This document shows, one piece after another, positions 33,120 through 44,592 of a stretch of DNA of 64,000 bases. The position numbers were made by a program, and so were the translations under genes. Source of the stretch: Adiantum capillus-veneris (lineage: Eukaryota > Streptophyta > Polypodiopsida > Polypodiales > Pteridaceae). The notes under the pieces are model-generated. The model ran no database searches. It was not told where the DNA came from and was given only the letters and a program-made list of their open reading frames with translations. Positions within the stretch are counted from its first letter, which is position 1, and each line of letters opens with the position of its first letter. The stretch is taken from NCBI GenBank assembly GCA_014529385.2, contig CM043968.1:28791513-28855512 (forward strand), read 5' to 3'.

Positions 33120-33420
33120 ATCAACGGATCAAATTCATGACGAAATAGCATTCCCAAGATCGTATCAAGACCATGCAATGGTGCTACAAGAAATGTACGT
33201 GCTTGTGTAAATTCACCAATACAAACTTCAACAGTGACTTGGGTTTTGCAATTAAAACGTTGATTATTAAAAACAATTTTGACTCTCTGAGGTGAAGGTA
33301 TTTTAGAGAGAGAGAGTTGTTGTGCGAATCGAACAGAAATAAAATCATGGATACTGCCATCATCTAAAAGAATGCGGCACTTTCACCCTTGATTGTGCCT
33401 TGTACTTTAAACAAAGTGTG
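33120..33420 (-). pseudogene. Gypsy-D: protease
   Basis: Minus-strand reading about 33375-33130 gives RILLDDGSIHDFIS (retropepsin loop with D-D-G-S), then VRFAQQLSL and, at the domain end, HGLDTILGMLFRHEFDPLI. The order protease-RT-RNase H on one strand fits Ty3/gypsy. Gag and integrase are missing from this copy. The junction with unrelated LTR sequence is near 33425. Confidence 0.82.
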
Positions 33421-33424
33421 AGGA

Positions 33425-34195
33425 GCATTAACTATCCCAAGCCTCAGTCCCAAGGCCTCAAACACCTTCGAAGGTGGAGAGAGCTGGCGGGGAATGAGGG
33501 TAGGGAAGAGGAAGAAGAAACATTCCAGAGGAGAAAGAAAGTTCCTCACTTATCATCACTCTTCTTGCTAGCATACATATTAGCATAGTACTGAAGATTG
33601 AGAAGATGTCAAGCTTAAGCATTGAAGCATGGCTCTTGGTTGGATTTGCATTCCATAGCCAAGAGTGTTGGTGTAGACTCTCACTTCTTACAATCTTGGA
33701 GAAGGAAGTGGAGTTCCTCTACTTTCACCAAATGAGAATGCATCCATAAAATGAGTGTGTGAGAGGTGTATACCCCCCCAGCATACCCCTTGCTTGCTTG
33801 GGGTGAGTTCTACTTTTTGCTCGTGCCTCAAGCTCATTGGACCCCTCTCCCCCTAGCCAATCATATGCACCATGCATTTCAAATACATGGTTAGTCTTTG
33901 GACAAGTGTCTTCCTTACCCCTTAGAGATGGAGAGAGCTTGAAAATATCTAGATATTTGTTGAATGGAACTAGAAGCTCATTGGACCTCTCTTTATCCCA
34001 GCCAGTAGCATTCAAGCACACCATGTGGCTAAGCATATGGAGATTCTGAACTGTGTCCCATGTGCCCCTTGAAAAAAGGGTGCCCTTTAAGTGAGTGGGA
34101 GATTAAGTCATAGATTCTCCTAACTTTGGGGCTTTCCCTCTCCTTTCTAGGGTCTCTTTTTTACCCAATCACCTTACCCCTTATGCATAGGAAGC
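33425..34195 (-). repeat. LTR fragment related to the Gypsy-B LTR
   Basis: On the minus strand this region matches the right two-thirds of the Gypsy-B LTR (about 22470-23250). Shared blocks include ACACCAACACTCTTGGCT, TGCAAATCCAACCAAGAG and ACCTTCGAAGGTGT(T/G)TGAGG. It also keeps CCAAT-box pairs at 33836/33857 and about 33980/34002. It ends against Gypsy-D on one side and the Copia-4 LTR on the other. Confidence 0.6.
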
Positions 34196-34203
34196 TTCTG
34201 AAG

Positions 34204-34985
34204 TGTTAGGAAATAATACGTAGCTAAATAGATTTTTGAGTAGATTACTTAATGGAGAGAGATAGATTTCACACACAAGAGATTATAGAGTAGAGAGAGA
34301 GAGAGAGAGAGTACACACGATATACGTGGTTCACCCAATGTGGGCTACGTCCACGGGAAAGCAGCCACTCAATGGCTTTAGCACTTCAAAAAAAGAAGTA
34401 GTTTACAAAGGGATTAAACCCTTGATAGAGCTCCCGCCTTGCTTCACTCTCACCACCTCACACTCACCTTGTTGCATCAACTTCACACTACGAAATGTGT
34501 GTAGAAATGGCCTCCTTTTATAGGCCAAAAGGGCTGCCCTCTCTTATGAGAGACAGCCATGTGTAGCCGCCCTTGTGCGAATAAGTCCAAATCGGACTCT
34601 CCAATCCGCCCATGTGTGGCCGCCCTTGAGAAGACAAGTCCGCTTTTGAATTCGGCCACCGGCCACCGGCCATTGACTTCCGACCATCGGCCATCGGCCA
34701 TTGACTACCGGCCACCGGCCAACCACCGGTTGTTTTCCGACCACTTTCCGGCTGTCGTCCGGCCATAATATTCCGGCAAAAAGGAATATTCCGGCGAAAA
34801 AAAGTCTCGGAGGCCTCCGCCCCCGAGGCCTCTAAAGTTGCCCCTGATTCTTGTCCGTGAAAATTTTGGTTTCCGATGAGTGATTTTCCTTCACGCACGA
34901 TGGCTTCTCCTCATAATGGGGGCCTTACAAATGTGCGCTTTTACCATAGAAAATTACAAGGGTAAATCAGGCTCCATACTTAACA
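34204..34985 (-). repeat. Copia-4 3' LTR
   Basis: 782 bp bounded by TGTTAGG and CTTAACA, a perfect TGTTA/TAACA inverted terminus, with a polypurine tract on the inner side. It includes a short (GA)n (34290-34312), a TATA-like TTTTATAGGC at about 34517 and a CCGGCCA-rich segment (34659-34760). No partner LTR is in the window. Confidence 0.75.
34659..34760. repeat. CCGGCCA/ATCGGCC short-unit repeat
   Basis: Imperfect repetition of GGCCACCGGCCA and CATCGGCCATTGAC units inside the Copia-4 LTR, far more GC-rich than the flanks. Minus-strand frames over it (WPVVGSQ, RWPMADG) are translations of the repeat. Confidence 0.8.
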
Positions 34986-35515
34986 ATCTCCCACTTGGAG
35001 ACTGTTCTCCAAACCAAACCTGTGACTACTTTCCATTCTGGCTTCTTATCCTTGAATGCCGATTGAAGATGAGTAAAAGCTCAACTTCTCCTTGTTGACC
35101 ACCTTTGTAAACATGTCTGCAGGATTTTCACTTGTATGCACCTTTCCTAGCTTTAGCTGTCCCTCTTCCAAAAGAGTGCGTATGAAGTGATATCTCACCT
35201 CAATGTGCTTTGTCCTTGAATGAAAGGCTGAGTTCTTCGCAAGATGGATAGCGCTTTGGCTATCACTGTACAAGACACAATTGTCTTGTTTGAATCCAAG
35301 CTCTTCTAAGAATCTGTGAAGCCACAGAATTTCTTTGCTTGCCTCCGTCATTGCTACATACTCTGCTTCTGTGGTAGAAAGTGAAACCACTTTCTGCAGC
35401 TTTGAAGCCCAGCTTATTGCTGTGCCTCCAACCATGAACACATAGCCAGTAGTGCTCCTTCGAGTATCTTTGTCACCTGCCATATCTGCATCAGCATACC
35501 TTGCAAGAGAATATT
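34986..35515 (-). pseudogene. Copia-4: PPT and RNase H
   Basis: The minus-strand polypurine tract CCAAGTGGGAGAT (34986-34998) is followed by the frame 35483-35046. It is the copia RNase [50 protein letters not shown] and [19 protein letters not shown]. The catalytic residues in this part are intact. The N-terminal border (YADADMAGD) is just visible to about 35510, where the element is cut. Confidence 0.92.
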
Positions 35516-35945
35516 GGAAATTGCGGACATCATGTGGTCAATAGGTATGTGAGGAGGATCAAGAAAAAATTCAAGGTGCATCGATGCGCATCCTCGTACT
35601 GAGGAGAGTTGGGAGTCCGTCGAGGCGAGGCCGCTCTGCTCATGATGAATGAAGGGGCAAGACCTAAGGCTATTGGGATCTAAGGAGCAATCCCTAAGCG
35701 CAAGCCTAGACTCAAGCTGCCTTGAACTGGCAGGTTCACTTTCCTTAATAGGAATCTCTCATACATGGCAAGATACGGTTGCTAGCCAATGCATGTGATG
35801 TATTATAGTAGTGAATGCATGTGGTGTATCGTAGTCGTGAATTGACCTTGTGCATCTTTAATTTAGCTCTAAATAATTGATATCATACTATGTGTCTAAA
35901 TAATTCATGTCGTACTATATATGTTCTCATTTATTCTATAATAGG
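35516..35945. other. Unassigned between Copia-4 and the chromovirus LTR
   Basis: No coding. A short internal repeat GAATGCATGTG(A/G)TGTAT occurs near 35785 and 35812. No boundary motif identified. Confidence 0.35.
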
Positions 35946-36458
35946 TGTCAGTATGAAGTTCCCAAGACTTATAAAATTACAGTCTAAGCATCAATAAGCT
36001 AGGGATCAAACTGCAGTCAACTTGAAACTAGCTTATCGTCCATATGCTAGGTCATGGTTTAAAATTATTGCATTGTATAAAGATTGGAGCATGCAATGTG
36101 ACATCTTTGCTCACAATCTAGAAATATGTCCCTCCTACACGGTGGCATACCTCATATATATAGCGATAAACGAGGTCGATAAACAAATGAAAGACACTCC
36201 TGCTGCTCTCACTTCTGTATTATCGTTGGGTGCTTTGCCATTGGAGCGGCAACAACAAGACTTAACATCATTGCATCTACAATCCATTACCAATTAAAGA
36301 TGACAGTGTAAGACAGGGGTGACTAGAGCCTGAGAGTCCACCACCCAACCACCCTTTATATAGGCATGCCCTGGCCCTTTGCCCTAGTTGGACTCCCCAT
36401 TCCACACCGCCTAGCCCGGCCCTGCCTTATCTAGTCCGGCCTTGCCGGTGTCCTGACA
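35946..36458 (-). repeat. Chromovirus-1 3' LTR
   Basis: 513 bp with perfect 6-bp inverted ends TGTCAG...CTGACA and a polypurine tract beside the inner end. A TATA box (TATATAAAGGG on the minus strand, about 36349-36359) and a GC-rich block upstream of it suit a promoter. No second LTR is in the window because the 5' part of the element is lost. Confidence 0.8.
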
Positions 36459-37200
36459 TTACTCCCCCCTTAAGAAGAGTTTTCATCCTTGAAAACAAAA
36501 GTGGGAAACTTCTTTCTAAGAACACTAATGTTTTCCCAAGTGGCACCTTCTTCAGGTCAGTCTTTCCACTTGATTAAGGCTTGTTGTCATACGTGATGGC
36601 GTGTACGCAACTCATGATAATCCAGAACACGTTCAGCTTCATGCGGTAAGGTAGGAGGTTCAATGTAATCAACCAAAACCTGTTGTTCAATGACATTGTC
36701 GTCCCCATGTAACCGCTTTCGTAGATGGCTTACATGAAACACCAGATGAATGCGAGAATGTGAAGGTAGTAATAGTTTGTAGGCACGATCACCGACTAGC
36801 TTGAGTATTTTGAAAGGCCCACAATATCGGGGAGATAATTTAGGTGTCGGTCCAGTTTTCAGACTTTATGAATGTTCTGGCACACGTAAAAATACTTCCT
36901 CCCCTTCTTCGAAGGTAACTTGCCGACGTTTCTCATCAGCGTATTTCTTATACCGATCCTATGCTTGCCGGACATTCTGGCGAGCAAGTTTCAGCATATC
37001 ATATGGTCTTAGAGAAAATCCTTAACCTGTTGGAGTTTTTTGATTGCCAACCCCACCGTAGCTGGTGACCTAGGTTGAAACCCGTACATTAGCATGAAAG
37101 GACTAAAACCTGTTGTGACATGCTTAGCACTGTTGTAGGCAAACTCGAGAATAGGTAAGTATTCTTCCCAGTCTGACTATTTTTTGCTGACGTATGCTCT
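36459..37200 (-). pseudogene. Chromovirus-1: PPT, chromodomain and integrase C-terminus
   Basis: The minus-strand polypurine tract AAGGGGGGAGTAA (36459-36471) is preceded by a chromodomain at about 36490-36640 that reads QALIKWKD*PEEGATWENIS, with W..YP-type aromatic spacing and two stops. Upstream is a GPY/F-type segment of the integrase in broken frames (about 36700-37050), with FSPRYCGPFKIL-like and KLPP-like traces. Chromodomains direct such elements to heterochromatin. Confidence 0.7.
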
Positions 37201-37772
37201 TAGCATATCCTCTAGCGCCTGGTTAACCCGTTCTGTTGACCATCCGTTTCTGGATGATTAGTTGTATTGAGGTTTAGTTGTGTACCCAATCGTTTAAATA
37301 CAGCTCTCCAAAAGTGGCTGTTAAACTTGGGATCACGATCACTAACAATGTTAGTTGGCAAACCATACAATTTGTATAGATTGTCCACAAATAACTTGGC
37401 TAGTTCTGGTGTCTTAACCGTTGATTTGGTCCAAATAGACTTACATAGTTTAGTTAACTTGTCTACGACCACCCATACTGAGTCATGACCTCGTATAGTG
37501 GTTGGTAAACCTACAATAAAATCCATAGAGATACTTTTTCATTTTCCATTGGGAATCTCCAAAGGATGTAAGAGTCCTCCTGCTTTTAGGCGCTCTGCCT
37601 TGTTAACCTGACATTTTTGGCAGTGCAAGACATAAGCTTGAACAAAGCCATGTATACCTGGCCAGTAAAACTGTCCTCGTACTAGAGCATAAGTTTTTTT
37701 AATCCCTGGGTGCCCTACACTTGGACTATCATGACATTCATAAAGAATTTGGCACCGAATGTCCGTGTCCAT
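37201..37772 (-). pseudogene. Chromovirus-1: integrase core
   Basis: The frame 37526-37212 has MDFIVGLPTTIRGHDSVWVV, IVSDRDPKFNSHFWRA and TTNHPETDGQQN, so the first two catalytic Asp are kept; the Glu lies beyond the frame break (DGQQNG instead of DGQTE). The zinc-binding half is in the frame 37772-37539: H..H spacing in CHDSPSVGHPGIKKT, and CQKCQ. One stop and a small shift separate the halves. Confidence 0.92.
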
Positions 37773-38640
37773 CGGTACACAAACTCTCCCCTTGTGGAGT
37801 AGGTACCCATTGTCGATGGTAAAATGCTTCCATCGCTGTAGTTCATCACTTGATAAAGGAGAACTAGGTGTGGAGGTTAACTATACACTACCGTCGTTGG
37901 ACTGAGAAGGATCCTTCTTTTGAACATGGCTCCACACTTTGGAATATGCTTCATCATGCTCATATTTGCCCTTGAGAGAATCTAAAAATTCACTACGAAG
38001 TTCCGTGAACAAGAGCGAATTAATCTCTGGCATTCTACTTAGAGCGTCTGCCACTACATTGTATCGGCCTTTGCGATACCTTAGCTTGGCGTCATATTCC
38101 TGAAGAATCTCGACCCACCTGGCTTTTCGACCCTTTAAATATGTTTGTTGTGTAAACCATTTGATGCTTTCATGGTCAAACACAATCTCGAATTGAGCAC
38201 CATACAGATAATGCCGCCATGTTTTTAAGGCCGACACTATTGCATAGAGTTCGCGTTCGTATGCAGAATAATTTTGCTGAGCTGCATCAAACTTCTTACT
38301 TTCAAATGCAATCGGCCATCTGTCTTGTAACAGGACTGCTCCAATAGCACGAGCAATGGCATCCGTTTCCAAAACGAATGGTTTCAAAGGATCTACAATA
38401 GCTAGTATAGGAGCTGTAGCTAATGCATCCTTGAGCGTATCAAAACTGTGTTGTTGAGCGGATCCCCACTGAAAAGCTTTTCCTTTGCCTTTAAGTTGAT
38501 CCGTCATAGGAACATCAATTTGAGCATAGTTTTTAACAAACCTTCGGTAAAAACCTACAAATCCTAAAAATATATGTAATTCTTTCAGATTTTTAGACGG
38601 AGGCCATTTTCTGATGGTATCCACTTTGGATTGATCCATG
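37773..38640 (-). pseudogene. Chromovirus-1: RNase H and RT thumb
   Basis: The frame 38639-37881 covers the thumb (MDQSKVDTIRKWPPSKNLKE, FLGFVGFYRRFVKNYA) and RNase H (FVLETDAIARAIGAVLLQ, NYSAYERELYAIVSALKTWR, VFDHESIKWFTQQ, NVVADALSRMPE). TDHQSL is FDHESI here. It is uninterrupted for 252 codons, so this copy is only moderately decayed. Confidence 0.92.
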
Positions 38641-39290
38641 TATAGGCCATGAGCTCAAATAACATGCCCTAAATAATGAATTTCATCTTTTAGAAAATCA
38701 CATTTAGATTCCTTGGCACATAACTTGTTTGTATGTAACAACTCAAACACCTGTCTGAGATGTTGTAAGTGCTCTTCTTCAGAAGCACTATAGACTAGGA
38801 TGTCATCGAGGAAAACAATGACAAATTTGCCCAAATATGGCTTCAAGACACTATCCATAAGTGTCATGAATATTGCGGGCGCATTGGTTAACCCAAAGGG
38901 CATCACCAAAAAATCGTAGTGTCCAAACTGTGTTCGGAAGGCAGTCTTAGGCATATCGCAAGTCGAATAAGGACTTGGTGATATCCTGGCCGCAAGTCAA
39001 TTTTCGTAAAAATGCGAGCATGAGTTAGCTTATCAAATAACTCATTTACTCTTGGCAATGGGTGTTTGTTCTTAACCGTAACCGCATTTAAGCCGCATTT
39101 AAGCCCCAGTAGTCTACGCACTTAAACCGCATTTAAACCGCATTTAAGCCCCGGTAGTCTACGCACATGCGCATACTGCCGTCCTTTTTCTTCACTAAAA
39201 GGATAGGCGAAGCCCATGGTGAAGAACTGAGTCAACGACTTGACAATCGGTGCGGCAAACTGTGCACATGCATTGTCGATGCCATAACAC
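38641..39290 (-). pseudogene. Chromovirus-1: reverse transcriptase with a local triplication
   Basis: The frame 38954-38655 has [12 protein letters not shown] and the catalytic [10 protein letters not shown]. Further upstream come [14 protein letters not shown] and, at about 39165-39230, [17 protein letters not shown] and MCVDYR. Between these, 39080-39165 repeats the ACCGCATTTAAGCC unit several times and duplicates the [10 protein letters not shown] coding, so the fingers are broken. Coding is lost left of 39290. Confidence 0.9.
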
Positions 39291-39865
39291 AAAACACAAA
39301 ACGTGAAGTTACATGTATCACTGTTCTCATTCATTGTACCGAGCATAACTACAAAAGAAGAAAGTAAAACACAAATAACTACAAAAGAAGAAAGACAAAA
39401 TACACTCAACATCCACCTTCAAAAATGCGAGCTGACGTTCTGCGCTAACAAATCATCCAATGAAAAATTTCTTTTTGAAATATTTTCCATTTTCAAGAAT
39501 TTACATGTAGCACGTATACTAGAAAAAAAATTCATCAGTAGACATAGTAGTATAACCTCGCTTAGATATAATCTCAACTGTAAACATCCCTATAAACTCT
39601 AATAATTGACGCACTTAACTTTGTCTCCTCCCATAAACATTATAGCATTTTTCAAATGTATATCCCTTTCATGCAATGTAGCCCTTGCCAAATTAATCAT
39701 GCTCTTGTTCCCTTCAATGTTAGATGCTAAATGTCAATTTGCATATGTCCTGTTATATTCTATAGATGTTATATAGCAAGGCCCACCAAGCAAGACTAGT
39801 TCCATTGAACTAATGGGGAATTTTAACTATATTAGCATATTTCCATTGGACTCGAGTTGGAACAC

Positions 39866-39896
<31 letters not shown>

Positions 39897-40016
39897 TGCT
39901 TTTTTTTCCATCAAAGTGTACTACCTTAGTTTTGATTTGCTACTAGGATACGAGGACCAGTAATGTGAAGAGGGACGAACGAGGGCAAAAAATGAAATTA
40001 AGCAACGCCAATTATT
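39291..40016. other. Unassigned
   Basis: No gene. A short direct repeat AACTACAAAAGAAGAAAG lies at 39346 and 39376, and a small (GT)n(GA)n at 39867-39896. Confidence 0.35.
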
Positions 40017-40105
40017 GGACGAGCAATCCGTATGGTGGGATGGTTATCATACTGTGTTTGGGGCTCTCATTGGCTGGCGCGTAGGTTCGATCCCACGTCG
40101 CGTCC
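40017..40105 (+). other. tRNA-like or SINE-head-like segment
   Basis: A perfect pol III B-box core GGTTCGATCCC lies at 40084-40094. An A-box-like TGGTGGGATGG lies 51 bp before it. The ends GGACGAG and CGCGTCC can pair at six of seven positions. The T-stem and anticodon arm do not fold well, so it is not a working tRNA. A tRNA-derived SINE head or a tRNA relic is possible. Confidence 0.25.
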
Positions 40106-41414
40106 TTGTCCCTGAAATCACCCGTGTCAGGCTTGTTGTTGGAACCCCATTTTTTAACAAAGGAAAACTTTCCCCACCGCCACACGCGCTCTAAGAGATG
40201 CAATGGCTTCTCATACTTTTGTTGCAGCTCGACCTTAACGCTATCTACCTTCCGCACTAGAGAGCGGTCAAAAATCTGCAGCAACGAAAAACGCACCCAG
40301 CACTTGCTTTAAGGTTCTTAAACTGGGGGTGATTGTGATGTCCCAATTTTGATATTTGTATCTACGTGGATGACTTGATCGTTTGTATCATTGCGATTGT
40401 GATGTTCATAATTTTGATATTTGTATCTCGTAAGAAATAACAACGTAAAGGATTAGAATTTACCGAAATTGTTGTTCCAAGTCATTTTGTAATAAGATTT
40501 TAGTATTATATATTGTTCTCTTTTTAATGTTTGGAAAAAAAACATGTAAGATTCTTTCCATGTGATTTTGCACCATTCTCAAAAGATAGCTTTCTCACGT
40601 GTAACCAATGATTAAAGGACATCTAGTATAATTATTAACGTTAGAGCCAATTTGACGCAGGTTACAACACCAACAACTACATGCAGAGTTTGTCAAAGAT
40701 GGCTTTGAAGATTTCCCTTATCTTGGCAATGTTTAGTATGCATATATACTGGAAGTATTCTGGTAGGTAGCCCCTGGGAGAGACCGTTGTAACAGGTAAC
40801 CGCCCATATGCAAAGAGTTGCATGTGTAACTAACATGTGCAGATGTTGATCTACATCGAGTGTATAGTTCTGAAAATGAGATCCAAATAAACCGAAGCAA
40901 AGAAAGTAATGCAAAAAATTCTAAAACAAGCAAATAGATAAAGCATGAATGAACTGTAATAATAAATGAGGTGCCTTACTGACCTGCAATGTTGTATTTC
41001 TGCTTTTTGATTGTCCAATCTACTACATGCCGATATTTGAGTCAAGCTACAAAAAAGCAATGTGAATAGTTAAACATATCGTCTTCCAATGAAACGTCAC
41101 AGACTGAAAGTGCAAACTATGTAGTGCATGTCATACAGAGGTGCCATACAAAAGTATGATGGAGAGCTGGCACTCTGGTCTCTCCAAAAAGTTATAAGAA
41201 ACGGAAGCCGTGCCCTGCCCTGTAGCGTTTATGTGTTGCACCAAGCAAACGCATGTGCATGGGAAATTGGATACAGATAACGGACCTTGCAGTATTGTCG
41301 AGCTAGAGTCGCGCTTGTGAAATTGGAACATGCAGTGTTGTAAATATATGTACTCCCTGCCATACACAAAACACGCAGATATAACTTTATGTTCTAGGTC
41401 CTCTGATTAGTATC

Positions 41415-41416
<2 letters not shown>
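40106..41416. other. Unassigned, AT-rich
   Basis: Short frames on both strands without motifs. A sentence-like repeat of GATATTTGTATCT occurs at about 40350 and 40418. No transposon boundary recognised. Confidence 0.3.

Positions 41417-41460
<44 letters not shown>
41417..41460. repeat. (CT)22 microsatellite
   Basis: 44 bp of alternating CT. Confidence 0.97.
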
Positions 41461-41463
<3 letters not shown>

Positions 41464-42790
41464 AGCCACTTCTGTCAGCAATTATGTCTTCTTTTTTACT
41501 AACCCGTATTATGTATCTCAAGGTCAGTGTCCCCATAGTGGAAGGCACTATATTCAGTGGACAATAGCTTAGCCTTCTTTGAGTGCATTGATTGTCACCC
41601 TTAAGATAAGGTTTTATTTTTCTTGAACCTTTCTTCTCCTCTCCGAATATAAGCCTGCCTCCACCAACACTCTCACGTTACCCTGTTTCGCCTCTGCTCG
41701 AGCCCATCTCACGCTTGGTTGTGCATGCCCATCTTCCCAAACTGAAATGGCCTACATCGTCTCTCTGGCCTGTGAAACATCTTCAACCACGACCTCCACT
41801 CTTTGACTAGACCCGCAAGCTTGCCTCCGACATCCACCTCCTCACGCTCCCTCCAACCCGCCTCTTGCTTTCACCCTCGCGGCTTAGCCTCCTAACGCTG
41901 GTTCAACCTCTCGCCCCTGCTACACATGTATCTCCCGGTCCTTTGCCTCTTCGCCCATCCAAACCACCCCCAAAGCTACCCACAAGCCTGTGCCATTTAA
42001 CCTCCACTGCATTGCGTCCACAGGCAGGTCTACGCCTGCACGAATCCACCTACCACTACCTCTTAAGGTCTCTTTTTTTTTATAGAAGGTTTTCTTTGAG
42101 AGTGCTCTTCACGTCGGCAAGCTTCCAGAGTACCCTCCAACTTGATGATCTGCGAAATATAGCCACGGTTTGGAAGACCTGGCTTACTGCTGCACGGGCA
42201 AACTGCGCAGAAAAGAATTGTTGTGAATCTTGAGAATTAGGCATGGAGACCTACTGCATATCATTTCCATAAACGTTGAAGCATGGCAGAGGGCACATGG
42301 TTGTTGAATTTGCATGAGCTGGTCATAACTAGTTGCACCTGTAGAAACGAGATGAGTAAGGTAATTGAAGCTAGACATAATGTTCAGCTGGCCACTGGGT
42401 CTTGTTGCAGACAAAGCTGCTATGATCGCTATGTGGGAGGCTTCACTGCAAAAGAATACCAATTCCAATATATCGATGGAGCAAACAGTGACATTGTCAA
42501 CCTTGTACAGGGAGGAGCTTGACCTACAAACTCCATGTTACTGAAGAATGATTTTGTCATCTCGACGAGGTAGGCTTTTCTTCATGGCTCTTTGCTTTCA
42601 TGTGAACAAGTATAAGGTGCCAATACAGCTAGCTGGGCGTTGGTACTTCCAACACCAATATATAAGATGGATGTTGCCACTTCCAGCACCATAGATTAGA
42701 GGATCAGAAGGCAGTAGGGTCTACGTTTGATGGTTCCATTAAAGCTAATGCACGAGAAAATCCATCATCACCTTTTAGATGCGTCATAGC

Positions 42791-42793
<3 letters not shown>
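41461..42793. other. Unassigned; pyrimidine-rich then ordinary sequence
   Basis: The C-rich part (41640-42060) opens a plus frame (41865-42233) with much Pro, Ser and Leu and no domain. Another plus frame (42283-42522) ends YVGGFTAKEYQFQYIDGANS and looks protein-like, but I cannot place it. Confidence 0.25.

Positions 42794-42838
<45 letters not shown>
42794..42838. repeat. (CT)22 microsatellite
   Basis: 45 bp of alternating CT at the edge of a PPR pseudogene fragment. Confidence 0.97.
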
Positions 42839-42841
<3 letters not shown>

Positions 42842-43690
42842 AAGAGTGGCCAGAAACAAACTTGCAGACAATCCGAGTTGCCTCCGGGAACCTGCGAACT
42901 GCTTGTGGAGAAGATACAACCCAAAGCTTTTTGTCCTTGTCCCTGTTGAGTATATCTTGCAATCAGCATGTATCCTACTTCCAAGCACATGCTTTAAGTG
43001 AGTTGACCTCTTCGTATCCATGTTTGCTTGCATAGAAGATATTGCTGCTTTCTTGGTGCTGCTCTGTGACCATACGACATCGCTGCTAGTAAATTTATAA
43101 CTCTTTGAAAAGCTGCCAATGATTGGCTATGAAAAGCGAGCACATATTTGAAAAGGGAGTGTAGAGGAGCTCCGATTGATCATACGACGCTGCCACTAAT
43201 CTGACATCAAAGAATTGGGCTACATGGATGAAGCTGTGCGCTCAGATATCCTATATGAGCATAGTGTCACATGCCTTCAAAGATGATTACATCTAGAGAG
43301 ACCTCCTTGCTTCTCATCCGCTGCAAAAGATGATGTTTCGAACAAGAGCTTAGGTGCTTTCTAAAGTACACCACATTTGGCATACATGTCAACCAAGGCA
43401 ATGCCATGCACAACATTTTGTTTCAACATCCCTTGGATAACAATATTGTCATGAATTATCTTGCCCATATTGGCGTTCTGTATAGTGCCACATGCCTTCA
43501 AGATGCAAGATAAATGCCCTCACTTCACATCCATTGAAAACATCCCAAAGTGTCTATCACTGCCCCCATTAAGTATGTCCTGCAATCAACATGTATCCTA
43601 CTTCTTAGCACAGGCTTTAAGTGAGATGATCTCTTAATCTCCATGTTTGCTTGTGTAGAAGAGATTGCAGCTTTCTTGGCGCTGCTCTCC
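42839..43690 (-). pseudogene. PPR pseudogene fragments, with a 121-bp duplication
   Basis: Antisense to the intact PPR gene downstream. At 43518-43366 the minus strand reads CILKACGTIQNANMGKIIHD, then LKQNVVHGIALVDMYAKCG, a typical PLS-class PPR stretch followed by a stop. At about 42990-42910 it reads MLIARYTQQGQGQKALGC, the next kind of PPR motif, before a frameshift and the (CT)n. A 121-bp segment with TGCAATCA-CATGTATCCTACTT is present at both 42945-43065 and 43567-43687. These are decayed paralogous motifs. Confidence 0.7.
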
Positions 43691-44169
43691 TCCTTGATGA
43701 TCGTTTCCTCTTTGAGTTGTTGCTTTTTATCTCCGAGTTATTGCTCTTTTGAAGCCCACCTTTCTCTCTCTTCCGTGTGTGTGTGTGTGTTCGAGCTTCC
43801 TCATATCGCCTTGCTGCATGGCAAATTTTCGAGCATGGGACTTGCAGGGTAGACGAATGTCAATCAAGGTTGTGTAGAGAGTTTAGGAGAGGACTGCCGC
43901 GAAGGGCTCTGTTGTGCGTGCAGAGAATTGAAAAAATAAAAAAAGCAGTTGCGAGTGCTCGATAAAAAACAAAGGTCCTTGGGAGCTGCTTGCCGTTCGA
44001 TTCGGGTCAAAGCTAATGGCTGAGATCAGGCCAAGCGGCCTCCTCTTGGGTCGAGAATTTGGAAAACCATCTTAGGCTCACCAAGTAAATATGCTTATAG
44101 TTAAAATTCGCCATTAGGCTAGTTTGAGTTTTGTTGGTCAAATTGCCGTGGCTGGGCTTCTGTAAGGTG
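43691..44169. other. Unassigned
   Basis: A short (GT)n at 43775-43790 and overlapping short frames. No supported gene. Confidence 0.35.
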
Positions 44170-44285
44170 CTCTCTCTCTCTCTCTCTCTCTCGCTCGCCC
44201 CCCGTCACACACACAAAACACGCTGCCGTCGTACACAAAGGTGCTCCACTTAAAAGTTTCGCAGACTGTACATGCTCACAACGTA

Positions 44286-44349
<64 letters not shown>
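44170..44349. repeat. Microsatellite cluster (CT)n ... (AC)n(AG)n
   Basis: (CT)12 at 44170-44193, then (AC)14 at 44291-44318 passing directly into (AG)15 at 44319-44349. They lie 240-420 bp upstream of the PPR start codon, where plant promoters and 5' leaders often carry GA/CT tracts. Confidence 0.95.
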
Positions 44350-44351
<2 letters not shown>

Positions 44352-44592
44352 CATTACGAAAAAAGAAGAGAGCGGTCTCTGTCGAGGGCTCAGCTGTTTA
44401 AAGTATGTAAATTGATGAAGTACTAGAATAAAATCAGAGAGCATGAATCAGCATGCATAATAACGCAAACCTTTTTGGTGTCATCAGCACAAGCATTTTG
44501 GTCTTTGTATAGCTTAAGAACTTTGATATTTGACTACACTTTGCCAATGTTGGATGCATTTGTGAGGATGCTGCCCCCTTATACCAATTGCC
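44350..44592 (+). other. PPR gene 5' flank
   Basis: No clear TATA box. A frame (44475-44786) out of phase with the PPR gene overlaps its start and is taken as a shadow. Confidence 0.35.

Noticed and set aside
34518-34898. Trp/Gly/Arg-rich minus frames as a gene
   Set aside because: They translate the CCGGCCA repeat inside the Copia-4 LTR.
36022-36297. 91-codon plus frame as a gene
   Set aside because: It lies antisense inside the chromovirus LTR with TGTCAG/CTGACA ends.
40017-40105. Functional tRNA gene
   Set aside because: The T-stem and anticodon arm do not pair properly and the length is 89 nt without a class II variable arm.
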